40,026 bases of DNA from Acidobacteriota bacterium (GTDB lineage: Bacteria > Acidobacteriota > Terriglobia > 20CM-2-55-15), in contig JAJEEE010000015.1 in the NCBI GenBank assembly GCA_022821145.1, forward strand, positions 1 to 40,026, written 5' to 3'. The notes below the pieces were generated by a model. The model had not been told where the DNA came from and made no database searches. It worked only from the letters and a program-made list of their open reading frames with translations. The translations under genes and the position numbers were made by a program. Every line of letters starts with the position of its first letter. Position 1 is the first letter of the stretch. This document shows positions 15,995-25,113 of the stretch, one piece after another.

Positions 15995-17335
15995 ATGAGC
16001 GAATCGTCCGGATCCAGCCCGGCGGGCGTGGCCGAACCGACCGGCGTCGGCAGCTACTTCGTCGCCAACTACCCGCCGTTCTCGGTCTGGACGAAGGAAC
16101 GCGTCGAAACCGAAGCTCTGCCGGCGCTCCACGCGCCGCCGTCGGACGGCGTCCCGCTGGGCGTCTACCTGCACGTTCCCTTCTGCCGGAAGCGCTGCCA
16201 CTTCTGTTACTTCCGAGTCTACACGGACAAGAACGCCGACGAGATCAACGGTTACCTCGACACGCTGGTCCGCGAGATGGAGATGTACTCCCGCCTGGAA
16301 GCCGTCGGCGGCCGGGAGCTGGATTTCGTGTACTTCGGCGGCGGGACGCCGTCGTTCCTTTCGTCGCGCCAGCTCGACGGCCTGGTCGCGCGGTTGCGCG
16401 CCATCATGCCGTGGGACGCGGCCCGGGAGATCACGTTCGAGTGCGAGCCGGGCACGTTGACCGCCGGCAAGCTGTCCGTCATCCGCGACCTCGGGGTCAC
16501 GCGGCTGAGCCTGGGGATCGAGAACTTCGACGACCGGATCCTCGACCTCAACGGAAGGGCCCACCGGAGCCCGGAAATCCATGCGGCCTATGACCGGGCG
16601 CGCGCGCTTGATTTCCCCACAATCAACGTCGACCTGATCGCCGGAATGCTGGGCGAGACCGACGACACCTGGCAGAAGTCGGTGGACGCGGTCGTGAAGC
16701 TGGCTCCGGACAGCGTCACGATCTACCAGATGGAGCTGCCGTTCAACACGACGATCAGCAGCGACATCCTTAACGGGAGCGGCCGATTCGCCGAACCGGT
16801 GGCGGACTGGGCGACAAAACGCCGCTGGGTGGGTGAGGCCTTCGACGCGCTCGAAAGCGCGGGCTACGCGGTGCGCACGGCATACGCGGCCGTGCGCGAC
16901 CCCGTCACGAGCTTCCTCTACACGGACCGCCTCTGGCAGGGCGCCGACATGGCGGGCCTGGGAGTCGCCTCGTTCGGCCACATCAGCGGCGTGCATGTCC
17001 AGAACTTCGACCGCTGGGAGACTTACAGCGGCGCCGTCGAGGGCGGCGAGCTGCCGCTCGCCCGCGCCTATGGTCAGTCCGACGAGGAGCGCATGATTCG
17101 CGAATTCATTTTGCAACTGAAGCGCGGCGCGGTGCGCTCGGAGTACTTCCGGACGAAGCACGGCGTCGATCCCGGGCAGCGTTTCACCGGACAGTTGGCC
17201 TCGCTGCGGTCCGCGGGGTACGTGTCGACGCTCAACGACGAGGAAATCGTGCTCTCGCGCGACGGGCTCCTGCGCGTCGATACCCTGTTGCCCGGCTTCT
17301 TCCTGCCCGAGCATTCGGGCGTCCGATACACCTGA
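15995..17335 (+). CDS. HemW-like radical SAM protein (coproporphyrinogen-oxidase family)
   Basis: This 446-residue cytoplasmic protein has the radical SAM cluster motif CRKRCHFC (C64, C68, C71) preceded by YLHVPF, and the glycine motif FGGGTPSFLS. Further conserved parts include ECEPGTLT, RLSLGIENF and NVDLIAGMLGET. The residue two after the third Cys is Phe, as in HemW, rather than the fourth Cys of true HemN. HemW relatives are heme chaperones, and related class C enzymes methylate or cyclopropanate substrates. The gene starts an operon with a hot-dog thioesterase and a CoA-ligase-like gene, which argues against a housekeeping heme role and for modification of an activated acid. Confidence 0.85.
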   Translation: MSESSGSSPAGVAEPTGVGSYFVANYPPFSVWTKERVETEALPALHAPPSDGVPLGVYLHVPFCRKRCHFCYFRVYTDKNADEINGYLDTLVREMEMYSRLEAVGGRELDFVYFGGGTPSFLSSRQLDGLVARLRAIMPWDAAREITFECEPGTLTAGKLSVIRDLGVTRLSLGIENFDDRILDLNGRAHRSPEIHAAYDRARALDFPTINVDLIAGMLGETDDTWQKSVDAVVKLAPDSVTIYQMELPFNTTISSDILNGSGRFAEPVADWATKRRWVGEAFDALESAGYAVRTAYAAVRDPVTSFLYTDRLWQGADMAGLGVASFGHISGVHVQNFDRWETYSGAVEGGELPLARAYGQSDEERMIREFILQLKRGAVRSEYFRTKHGVDPGQRFTGQLASLRSAGYVSTLNDEEIVLSRDGLLRVDTLLPGFFLPEHSGVRYT

Positions 17336-17355
17336 CCCGACGATCGGAATCCACG

Positions 17356-17787
17356 TTGATCAGCAAGCATCGACTGAAGCGCACCGTCAAGTTCTACGAG
17401 ACCGACGCGGCCGGGATCGTGCACTTCAGTTGGTTCAACCGGTACATGGAGGAGGCCGAGCACGCGCTTTGGCGAGCGGCCGGCGTGAGCATCGCCGGCG
17501 GCGCGAGCCGGAACATCGGCTGGCCGCGCGTCGCGGCCGCCTTCGAGTTCCACAAGCCCCTGCGCTTCGAGGACGAGTTCGAGGTCCGGATACGCATCGA
17601 CGCGATCGGCGACAAGTCGATCACCTATGCCTGCGTTCTCGTCAAGGACGGCGCGCGCGTGGCCAACGGATCGATGACGATCGCGTGCGTCGAAAGACTC
17701 CCCGACGGGACGATCCGTTCGCGCCCGATCCCCGCCGAAATCGCCGAGCTCTTCGAGGCGGCTCCCCCGTCGGACGACGAGCCGTAA
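17356..17787 (+). CDS. Acyl-CoA thioesterase, hot-dog fold (4-hydroxybenzoyl-CoA thioesterase/YbgC-like)
   Basis: This 143-residue protein carries the family motif FYETDAAGIVHFSWFNRYM with the catalytic Asp at residue 17, the following Gly-rich turn, and an EHALWR helix. The start is TTG at 17356; no earlier start fits, and the first internal ATG lies after the catalytic motif. It ends at 17787 with TAA, and the next gene's ATG follows at once, so the two are coupled. Members hydrolyse aromatic or acyl CoA thioesters. Here it probably releases or edits the thioester formed by the downstream ligase. Confidence 0.85.
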   Translation: MISKHRLKRTVKFYETDAAGIVHFSWFNRYMEEAEHALWRAAGVSIAGGASRNIGWPRVAAAFEFHKPLRFEDEFEVRIRIDAIGDKSITYACVLVKDGARVANGSMTIACVERLPDGTIRSRPIPAEIAELFEAAPPSDDEP

Positions 17788-19110
17788 ATGAAACCGGCAC
17801 TCGAGCTGCCCGCGCTGGAATGCGCCGGTCGAACGGCGCTGGACGCGTATCAGCAACAGCTTCTCCAGGAACTGATCCAGCACACCTACGGCCGGAACCC
17901 CTTCTATACACGGAAGCTTGACGCGGCCGGGATCGACCCCGAGGCGCTCAGGGCCATGCCGGACCTGCGCGCAAGCTTGGAGGCGCTGCCCTTCACCACG
18001 AAGGAGGATCTCGTCCGGGACCAGGCGTCGGCACCCCCCTGGGGCACGGCGCGCAGCGAGCCGCTCAAGGACTACACCCGCTATTGCCAGACGTCGTCCA
18101 CGAGTGGCAACCCCTTGCGCTGGTGCGATACGGACCGGAACTGGCAGTGGTTGCTCGACTGCTGGAAGACGGTCTTTCGCGCCGCGCACGTCGGCCCGGG
18201 CGACCGCATTTTCTTCCCGTTCTCGTTCGGCCCGTTCCTCGGCTTCTGGCTCGCGTTCGAGGCCGGATCGCGCATCGGGGCGCAGTGCGTGCCCGGCGGC
18301 GGCATGTCGAGCCTCCTCCGGCTGCGCCTGATCGAGACGATCGAGGCCTCCGTCGTCTGCTGCACGCCGACGTACGCGCTGTGGCTGGCCGAGGTCGCGG
18401 CCTCGCACGGCGACCTGAAACCGTTGACGGAGAGCACGGTGCACACGCTGATCGTCGCCGGCGAGCCCGGAGGCAGCATTCCGGCGACGCGGAACCGGAT
18501 CGAGAGCAGTTGGTCCGCGCGGGTCATGGACCATCACGGCTTGAGCGAAACCGGCCCGATCAGCTTCGAATGCCAGGAAAGCCCCGGCGCCCTGCACCTC
18601 AACGAGGGCGCCTTCATCTGCGAAGTCGTGGACCCGGCGACCGCGCGGACGGTCCCGGACGGGGAGCGCGGCGAGCTGGTCGTCACCAATCTGGGCCGCG
18701 TCGACGCGCCGGCCATCCGGTACCGCACCGGCGACATCGTGGCGCGGCGGACCGGACCGTGCGCCTGCGGCCGGACATGGTCGCGGCTCGAAGGCGGCAT
18801 CCTCGCCCGCGCGGACGACATGATCAACATCCGGGGCGTCAACGTCTATCCGTCCGCGATCGAGTCGGTCGTCCGGCGATTCGACGAGATCGTGGAGTTC
18901 CGCGCCACGGCGTCGCGGTCCGGACCGATGGGGTCGCTGACGGTCGAGGTGGAGCCCGTCCGCGGCGCCGCCGACATCGCGGCGATCCCGTCGCGCGTGT
19001 CGCACCAGTTGCGCGAGGCGCTGGGCCTGACGGTGCCCGTCCATCTCGTCGAGCCCGAGGGCCTGCCGCGATTCGAGATGAAGGCCCGCCGGTTCGTCAT
19101 CAAGCCGTGA
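17788..19110 (+). CDS. Phenylacetate-CoA ligase-like adenylate-forming enzyme
   Basis: This 440-residue enzyme of the PaaK family should activate a carboxylic acid as acyl-AMP and then as a CoA thioester. Visible motifs are the phosphate-binding loop TSSTSGNPLRW, the DHHGLSETGP segment, the YRTGDIVARR hinge with a Cys-rich CACGRTW patch typical of PaaK, and the C-terminal lid ADDMINIRGVNVYPSAIES. Length is normal. It follows the thioesterase without a gap and closes the HemW-like/thioesterase/ligase operon. An aryl-acetic or benzoic-type acid is the family expectation, not something the sequence proves. Confidence 0.87.
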   Translation: MKPALELPALECAGRTALDAYQQQLLQELIQHTYGRNPFYTRKLDAAGIDPEALRAMPDLRASLEALPFTTKEDLVRDQASAPPWGTARSEPLKDYTRYCQTSSTSGNPLRWCDTDRNWQWLLDCWKTVFRAAHVGPGDRIFFPFSFGPFLGFWLAFEAGSRIGAQCVPGGGMSSLLRLRLIETIEASVVCCTPTYALWLAEVAASHGDLKPLTESTVHTLIVAGEPGGSIPATRNRIESSWSARVMDHHGLSETGPISFECQESPGALHLNEGAFICEVVDPATARTVPDGERGELVVTNLGRVDAPAIRYRTGDIVARRTGPCACGRTWSRLEGGILARADDMINIRGVNVYPSAIESVVRRFDEIVEFRATASRSGPMGSLTVEVEPVRGAADIAAIPSRVSHQLREALGLTVPVHLVEPEGLPRFEMKARRFVIKP

Positions 19111-19409
19111 ACCCGGTGAAGTCTCCGGATCGCGAAGCCCAACTTCTGCGATGGACCCACCCTGTCCCGCCCACAGCCGATTCTTGTAAACGCCCTTGGT
19201 TTTCCGCATACCGTTTCGATGCGAGACTCCGGTCATGAAGAACGAGCGTCGCCCAGGGCAGTCTTCCTCGACTTCCCGACCCTGGTTCGCGTGGCGCCAA
19301 AACTGACGGTCGCGACACGCGCTGGCAATCCCGCAGGGGAACGGCGCTCTCTCACGCGCCCTGTGATCGGGGAGCGGAGTTGATCCGGTAGTGCGATTGG
19401 AACGAACCC
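19111..19409. other. Intergenic region before the restriction-modification gene
   Basis: About 300 bases without a gene I can support. Short frames exist on both strands but resemble no family. It must hold the promoter for the R-M fusion gene; no convincing -35/-10 pair, palindrome or terminator stands out. Confidence 0.4.
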
Positions 19410-21968
19410 ATGGGCACAGACAGTGGACAACTCGTCAGCGGTGACCTTCGTTCGGAGGTCACGGCCGCAACGCTTCTGGATCGTCTCGACTTGGCACGAT
19501 TGGAGACGTCATGCCGCATCGCGACTGACCCCGAGCGCCGCGCCAATCTCGGTCAGTTCTTTACCCCATCCCACGTGGCCCGTTTCATGGCGGCCATGTT
19601 GCGAAATCCCAGCCCACCGAACGAATTCCGCCTGCTCGACGCGGGCGCCGGAAACGGAATACTCACCGCCGCAGTCGCCACGGAACTCTCCACGCGACCT
19701 CCGGCATCGCGTCCGAATGCCTTGAACGCAACGGTTTGGGAGATCGACGAACGGCTTGTTCCCGACCTCAACGGCACGTTGAAACATTGCCGTACTGTCT
19801 GTGAGACTGCGGGAATCCGGTTCACGGCATCCATACGCCGGGAGAACTTCGTCCTCGCGGCCACAGGTCTGGTCGACAACGGCGAACTCTTTCCGGACCA
19901 TGAGAGTCCTCGTTTCGACGCCGCCATTCTGAACCCGCCATACCGCAAGCTCTCCAGCGAAAGCATCGAACGCGGAGTCCTGCGTTCAGTCGGAATCGAA
20001 ACCAGCAACCTCTACTCCGCATTCGTTTGGCTGGCAATGAAGCTGTTGGACGACGGTGGCGAGCTCGTGGCGATCACGCCGCGCAGCTTCATGAACGGGA
20101 CGTACTTTCGCCGATTCCGCCGCGCGCTGACCCGCGAATTGTCGTTACGCCGCATTCACGTCTATGACGCCCGCGACGCGGCTTTCGCCGGCGACTCGGT
20201 GCTCCAGGAGAACGTCATCTATCACGGGGTCCGGAGGGGAACGCAAGAGCAGGTGAGAATCACCACTTCGTTCGGTCCCACCGACGCGGGACTCGCGGAA
20301 CGCACTGTCGATCGGACCGAACTGACTCTCCCCGACGATCCAGCCTGCATGCTGCATGTCGTACCCGACGGGCTAGACGCGCGTATAGCAGAGCGGATGC
20401 GATCGTTGCCCCAGACGCTAGCGAGCCTTGGCGTTCGCGTCTCCACGGGCCGCGTCGTCTGTTTCCGGGTTCGGGAGCGACTGCGTGCAAAGGCCGGCGA
20501 GGGAGACGCCCCACTGATCATGCCCCGTCATTTCGCCCAGGGATTCGTGTCGTGGCCCGACGGGTCCGGCTCGAAACCGAACGCATTGGCGGTATCGGAT
20601 CCTTGTGACGACCTTCTGTTGCCGGCCGGTTGGTATGTCCTGATCCGCCGCTTCAGCGCGAAGGAAGAAAGGCGGCGCGTCGTCGCCGCTATCTACGATC
20701 CGACGCGCGTGGATGCAAGCGCGGTTGCCTTCGACAACAAGCTGAATGTGTTGCACGGCGGCGAGGCCGGCCTGTCGGAAGAGTTGGCCAGGGGGCTTGC
20801 GGTCTTTCTGAACAGTACGGTGATCGACGCGTACTTCCGGCAGTTCAGCGGCCACACGCAAGTCAACGCCGAAGACTTGCGGTCGCTCCGCTTTCCGACT
20901 TCAAGCGACCTCGCGCGCCTCGGGCACCGAATCATGCAGTCGATGCCCACTCAGGACGAAATCGACCGACTCGTCCGAGAGGAGATTCCCGAAATGAAGG
21001 AAGGTGATGACCCGGCCGCCGCGAAACGACGGGTCCAAGCCGCCCAAACGATCTTGCAAGAGCTGGGAGCACCGAAGGAACAGTCCAATGAGCGGTCGGC
21101 CCTGACCCTGCTCGCACTGCTCGACCTTGCCCCAACGGCGCCCTGGTCCGAAGCCCAAGCGCCACTCCGCGGCGTCACGGAACTCATGGGCTGGATCGCC
21201 GACAACTATCTCAAGCAATACGCGCCCAATACCCGGGAGACGATTCGCCGTTTCACGCTCCATCAGTTCATCCAGATGGGTCTGGTCGTCCTCAATCCGG
21301 ATGAGCCCGAACGGCCGCCGAACAGCCCGAGAAACGTCTATCAGATCGAAGCCTCCGTGTTAGAACTCTTGCGGAGCGTCGAAACGGAGGCGTGGAAGCG
21401 CAACCTCGCGACCTATCTCATAGAGATGAAAGGGGTAAACCGGCTTCGCGAAACGCTGCGCCGAACGGAATACATCCCTGTGAATCTCCCGGACGGTGAG
21501 TCGATCGAACTCACAGCCGGCGGCCAGAACGTGCTTGTCAAGGAGATTGTCGAGCAGTTCGCGCCACGCTTCACGCCCGACGGTTACGTGATCTATGTTG
21601 GCGACACGGGTGAGAAGCACCTGTTCTTCGACGACCAATACCTGCGTCGCTTGGGCGTCGAAATCGACCGACATGGCAAAATGCCGGATGTCGTCATCCA
21701 CCACGTCGAGCACGACTGGCTCGTGCTCATCGAGGCCGTCACCTCGCACGGGCCCGTAAACCGTCTGCGTCATAACCAACTCATGGACCTCTTCGCCGGC
21801 TCGACTTCCGGGCTGGTTTTCGTGACGGCGTTCCTCGATCGGACAGCGATGCGCGAATACCTGCCCGAGATCGCGTGGGAAACCGAAGTATGGGTCGCCG
21901 ATGCTCCCGATCACCTCATCCATTTCAACGGCGAACGCTTCCTCGGTCCGCACGGGGGCGACGAGTAG
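19410..21968 (+). CDS. Fused adenine-N6 methyltransferase and BsuBI/PstI-type restriction endonuclease
   Basis: This 852-residue single-chain restriction-modification protein has two parts. The N-terminal half is a gamma-class N6-adenine methyltransferase: motif X GQFFTPSHVARFM (49-61), SAM motif I LLDAGAGNG (75-83) and catalytic motif IV NPPY (175-178), with target-recognition sequence to about 520. The C-terminal part matches the BsuBI/PstI endonuclease: the helical N-domain from about residue 560 (NERSALTLLALLDLAPTAPW, then NTRETIRRFTLHQFI), and the nuclease domain with PDVVIHH (D760) and LVLIEAVTSHG (E775). In the BsuBI and PstI systems I know, these are separate proteins. The linker (EEIPEMKEGDDPAAAKRRV) is smooth and has no stop. 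Both active sites look intact. Confidence 0.88.
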   Translation: MGTDSGQLVSGDLRSEVTAATLLDRLDLARLETSCRIATDPERRANLGQFFTPSHVARFMAAMLRNPSPPNEFRLLDAGAGNGILTAAVATELSTRPPASRPNALNATVWEIDERLVPDLNGTLKHCRTVCETAGIRFTASIRRENFVLAATGLVDNGELFPDHESPRFDAAILNPPYRKLSSESIERGVLRSVGIETSNLYSAFVWLAMKLLDDGGELVAITPRSFMNGTYFRRFRRALTRELSLRRIHVYDARDAAFAGDSVLQENVIYHGVRRGTQEQVRITTSFGPTDAGLAERTVDRTELTLPDDPACMLHVVPDGLDARIAERMRSLPQTLASLGVRVSTGRVVCFRVRERLRAKAGEGDAPLIMPRHFAQGFVSWPDGSGSKPNALAVSDPCDDLLLPAGWYVLIRRFSAKEERRRVVAAIYDPTRVDASAVAFDNKLNVLHGGEAGLSEELARGLAVFLNSTVIDAYFRQFSGHTQVNAEDLRSLRFPTSSDLARLGHRIMQSMPTQDEIDRLVREEIPEMKEGDDPAAAKRRVQAAQTILQELGAPKEQSNERSALTLLALLDLAPTAPWSEAQAPLRGVTELMGWIADNYLKQYAPNTRETIRRFTLHQFIQMGLVVLNPDEPERPPNSPRNVYQIEASVLELLRSVETEAWKRNLATYLIEMKGVNRLRETLRRTEYIPVNLPDGESIELTAGGQNVLVKEIVEQFAPRFTPDGYVIYVGDTGEKHLFFDDQYLRRLGVEIDRHGKMPDVVIHHVEHDWLVLIEAVTSHGPVNRLRHNQLMDLFAGSTSGLVFVTAFLDRTAMREYLPEIAWETEVWVADAPDHLIHFNGERFLGPHGGDE

Positions 21969-22057
21969 GACGCCACGATGATCGCGACCGCGACGAAGCG
22001 TATTGACAGAAGTGGTCCGGTTTCCGGGATGTGGTTCGACGAGAACAATAACGGCTA

Positions 22058-22627
22058 ATGCCCACTCGGCAACGAAGCTCACGAGAAACCATCACGCTGT
22101 CGTGGGAAATGCGAGATGATGCATGGAGCCATTGGACGCAAGGCCGCGGCCCACAATCAGTCAGAGACGTCATCCTCGAACGGGTTCGTCAGGTTTCAAA
22201 GAATGCTGACGCGGCTAAGGCCGCTAGAGAACGCTGCAACGCCGTGGTGCAAGCAGCCCACGCTGAACAAGGCACGGTTGTTGTCCCGAGCCACAAGATC
22301 GAGATTCAACTCCCCTCGCATGAATGGGCCAATGCATGCGAACGAGTTGGACGAATCGACGGCAACGCAGTCGGAACTAGCCAGCTTCTCGCAGCCTTGA
22401 TTCTTGAGAGCGAGAGTTGGCGACAACACGGAGACGACGCGTCCAAGTACGACGCCGGATGGAACGAAGATTCGCTTGTTTCATCCCTAAATTCGCTTAC
22501 CGCCACTACTGCGGGACTCAGTCTGGCAAGGACGGAAAAGAGACTGGCTTGGGTCGTCGCTGTTGCTGCCGCGGTTTCCGCGGCATCCACCGTCGCTATC
22601 GCAATCGCCACATGGTGTAAGCCTTGA
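22058..22627 (+). CDS. Unknown protein with C-terminal membrane anchor, in the R-M island
   Basis: This 189-residue protein matches no family I recognise. The first 150 residues are hydrophilic and mostly helical (SVRDVILERVRQVSKNADAA), with possible coiled-coil segments. A single transmembrane helix lies near the C-terminus (WVVAVAAAVSAASTVAIAIA, about 165-184), followed by WCKP. The predicted topology is a tail-anchored protein facing the cytoplasm. It lies 89 bases after the R-M fusion and 88 bases before the DUF4238 gene, on the same strand. Base composition here is visibly less GC-rich than the flanks. A membrane-linked accessory or effector of the defence island is speculation. Confidence 0.6.
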   Translation: MPTRQRSSRETITLSWEMRDDAWSHWTQGRGPQSVRDVILERVRQVSKNADAAKAARERCNAVVQAAHAEQGTVVVPSHKIEIQLPSHEWANACERVGRIDGNAVGTSQLLAALILESESWRQHGDDASKYDAGWNEDSLVSSLNSLTATTAGLSLARTEKRLAWVVAVAAAVSAASTVAIAIATWCKP

Positions 22628-22715
22628 ATGGAAGTTAATTCTCGGGCCGAAGCGGTGCGTGTGGTGTTTAATCGGAACTTGATGTTATGCGCGGCTCGAA
22701 TCAACGCGTGACGTC

Positions 22716-23654
22716 ATGAGTATCGCCAGAAGACACCATTATGTTCCGAAAGGCTATCTCGCAGGATTCACCGATGACGGCACGCGAAACGGTAAGCTCA
22801 CCGTGTTTGACCTCAAGTCACGGAAAATCTTTAGGACAAGCCCTGCAAACGTAGCGTCGATGCGCGACTTCAATCGAGTCGATCTCGATGGCCTCCCCCC
22901 CGACTTTGTAGAGCGAGAACTAGGTGACTTCGAGGGCAAGGCGATTTCATCTATTCGCCAGATTCAGGCGCGAGGGGAACCGATGACGGACGACGAACGG
23001 TCAGACATCGTCACCCTGATCACGCTACTGATCGTTCGCAATCCGCGGCGCCGTCGAGAGATCAGTGACTTTCGTAGACGGGCGGTCCGTGGCATCCTTG
23101 ATCCTCTTGCCTCGGATCGGGACCTGTACGAACATCACTTCGCGAATGCCAAACGCGACGGTTCTCTTCCTGAAGACGCGGAACTGAAATTTGAAGACGC
23201 AGCCGAGTTTATCGAATCGGATAGCTACGATGTCGAGGTCAGTACGACTGAGAGCATCTCGTTGGAACTCGGTGGCTTCGACAACATTTTTGAGACCCTT
23301 GCTTCCCGCTGGTGGTCACTGGCCGTCGCCGACACGGGGGCTCCAGAGTTTGTCACCAGCGATCACCCGGTTGCGGTTGTGTACAAGGACCCGACCAAGC
23401 GTGGGCCCATCGGATTTGGTCTGCCTTATACCGAGGTGTCGTTTCCGTTGGGTCCGAGGCACGCTGTGATCGGAGTTCTCGAAAAACCATTACCACCGCG
23501 ATTCACGGTGCTCGTTAACGGAGTAGCGGTCCTGAACAGCCGCACCGTGTATTGGGCGGACCGCCAAGTTTACTCCACGTCCCGGCGTGTTTCGATTCTC
23601 AAGTCAGACGGCGTCGTCGAATTCGATGTACGTCGTTATCGACAAGATCAGTAG
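22716..23654 (+). CDS. DUF4238-family protein
   Basis: This 312-residue cytoplasmic protein begins with the DUF4238 signature RRHHYVPKGYLAGF and continues with FDLKSRKIFRTSPANVASM and DFNRVDLDGLPPDFVERELG. The later motif FVTSDHPVAVV, with a conserved Asp-His, is also typical. DUF4238 has no established reaction that I know of; members are often scattered in accessory regions and some have been placed in or near defence islands. The conserved HHYVP start and SDHP loop could form a metal or catalytic site. AT-richer composition and its position after an R-M gene suggest horizontal transfer. Confidence 0.85.
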   Translation: MSIARRHHYVPKGYLAGFTDDGTRNGKLTVFDLKSRKIFRTSPANVASMRDFNRVDLDGLPPDFVERELGDFEGKAISSIRQIQARGEPMTDDERSDIVTLITLLIVRNPRRRREISDFRRRAVRGILDPLASDRDLYEHHFANAKRDGSLPEDAELKFEDAAEFIESDSYDVEVSTTESISLELGGFDNIFETLASRWWSLAVADTGAPEFVTSDHPVAVVYKDPTKRGPIGFGLPYTEVSFPLGPRHAVIGVLEKPLPPRFTVLVNGVAVLNSRTVYWADRQVYSTSRRVSILKSDGVVEFDVRRYRQDQ

Positions 23655-23881
23655 CGTCCCTTCTCCACGGGACAAGACCGTCGGATTCCTTCAGAGGGGC
23701 GACGCGTGCTTCGCGTTGAATGGCGGTCGGCAAATAGTGTTGAAGTGACGCGAAACACGACGATGGCTCCGGCGCCAGAGCGTCTCTCAGCAAGTCTGTG
23801 GCATGGTTGTCTCCGGATCAACCCGCGATCCCGACTCGCTCAGATGGTTTCGACGCAGTCGAAGTCCGCTACACTCCCGTG

Positions 23882-24547
23882 ATGTCTACATATCTGATCA
23901 CCGGTTGCGGGCGCGGCATCGGCCTCGCCCTCGCGCGGCAGCTTCTGGAACGGGGCGACGATGTCATTGGCTCCGTGCGAGACGGCGAGCCGCCGATCCG
24001 CCACGAACGATTGCGCACCGTACGGTTCGACGTGCGCAATCCCGAAGCGATCGACGCCGCCCGTGACAGCATCGACGGCCCCGTGGACGTTCTCGTCAAC
24101 AACGCCGGCATCGCGGGCGAACGGACCGACCGTGCCCACGCGGCCGGCGTGGACGACTTCGCTGAGGTGCTCGACGTCAACGTCCTCGGACCGCTCCGCG
24201 TCACGCGCGCGTTCCTGCCGCTGCTCGGGCGCTCGGACCAACCCAAGGTGATGGCCGTCTCCAGCCAGCTCGGCGGCATGACGTTCCCGCCCACCGGCCA
24301 TGTCGCGTATTGCGCGTCCAAGGCCGCGCTGAACAAGCTGATGCAGGCGATGGCCCACGACCTCCGGCAGGACGGCATTCCCCTCGTCATCGCCCATCCC
24401 GGGTGGGTCCGAACCGACATGGGCGGCCCGTCGGCCTCGATCGCTCCCGAGGAGAGCGCCGCCGGACTGGTGAACCTGCTGGACGATCTCACGCTCGCGA
24501 CCACCGGGCGCTTCATGAACTGGGACGGTTCCGAGAGGGCGTGGTAG
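23882..24547 (+). CDS. Short-chain dehydrogenase/reductase (SDR), C-factor-like
   Basis: This 221-residue NAD(P)-dependent oxidoreductase shows the cofactor motif TGCGRGIG (residues 7-14), the NNAG motif (VDVLVNNAGIAG), the catalytic Ser in AVSSQLGG and the YCASK pair that supplies Tyr and Lys, followed by HPGWVRTDMGG. I start it at ATG 23882, which gives the usual MSTYLITG N-terminus; the frame is open further upstream without sense. It is preceded by 227 bases with no gene and ends 14 bases from a convergent gene. The substrate is unknown. Confidence 0.9.
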   Translation: MSTYLITGCGRGIGLALARQLLERGDDVIGSVRDGEPPIRHERLRTVRFDVRNPEAIDAARDSIDGPVDVLVNNAGIAGERTDRAHAAGVDDFAEVLDVNVLGPLRVTRAFLPLLGRSDQPKVMAVSSQLGGMTFPPTGHVAYCASKAALNKLMQAMAHDLRQDGIPLVIAHPGWVRTDMGGPSASIAPEESAAGLVNLLDDLTLATTGRFMNWDGSERAW

Positions 24548-24561
24548 CTGCGGCCGACGGA

Positions 24562-25113
24562 TCAGGACGCGGGCCGCGCCCCGATCCAGTCGACGCCGAC
24601 ATCGCGGGCTTGGCGCAGACGGTCGGCGAGTTGCGCCGTATGGTGCTGGATGTGCCGGATCGCGATGAACTGGTGCTCGAGCTTCGACACGCCGGGGTAC
24701 CAGGGGAAACCGCAGTCGGGAGACGTCAGGTCGAAACCGTCTATGGCGTCGTCGACCATGGCGTCGCAGATGGCGCACAGCTCCAGGACCTGATCGCGCG
24801 TATACGGCTCGGGCAGGTCGGCGAGCACGCTGTCGGGGTCCCGGGGCGGCCGCAGCGCGTCGGGACGCCGCACCTCCGCCCTGTGGCCCGGCCAGGGCCG
24901 AAACGACGCCCAATCCCGATGCAGGTACATGTGGCCGTAGAAGAGCGTGTGGTAGGCGATCTGCCAGAACGCGCTGGGGCGCGCGTCGTCGAGCCACACC
25001 GCGTCGGTCGACTGCCGGACCGCGTCGGCGAACATCGCCAGCGTCGCGTGCAGTTGGCTCTTGATGATCGGCCTGAGGCCGTCGGCCGGAATCGCATCGT
25101 CGCGAACCGTCAT
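24562..25113 (-). CDS. DinB-like four-helix-bundle protein
   Basis: This protein of about 183 residues has the helix-bundle His pattern of the DinB/YfiT group: FWQIAYHTLFYGHMYL (H55 and H61 region) and HIQHHTAQLADRLRQ near the C-terminus, able to bind a divalent metal. Members include thiol transferases and damage-inducible proteins of unknown role. ATG at 25113 overlaps the TGA of the upstream vapC by four bases (ATGA); a TTG at 25122 would lengthen it by three residues. Coupling to a toxin gene is unusual and may be accidental. Confidence 0.8.
   Translation of the reverse strand: MTVRDDAIPADGLRPIIKSQLHATLAMFADAVRQSTDAVWLDDARPSAFWQIAYHTLFYGHMYLHRDWASFRPWPGHRAEVRRPDALRPPRDPDSVLADLPEPYTRDQVLELCAICDAMVDDAIDGFDLTSPDCGFPWYPGVSKLEHQFIAIRHIQHHTAQLADRLRQARDVGVDWIGARPAS

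Noticed and set aside
15995-17335. True oxygen-independent coproporphyrinogen III oxidase (hemN)
   Set aside because: The fourth Cys of the HemN motif is replaced by Phe as in HemW-like proteins, and the operon partners are not heme genes.
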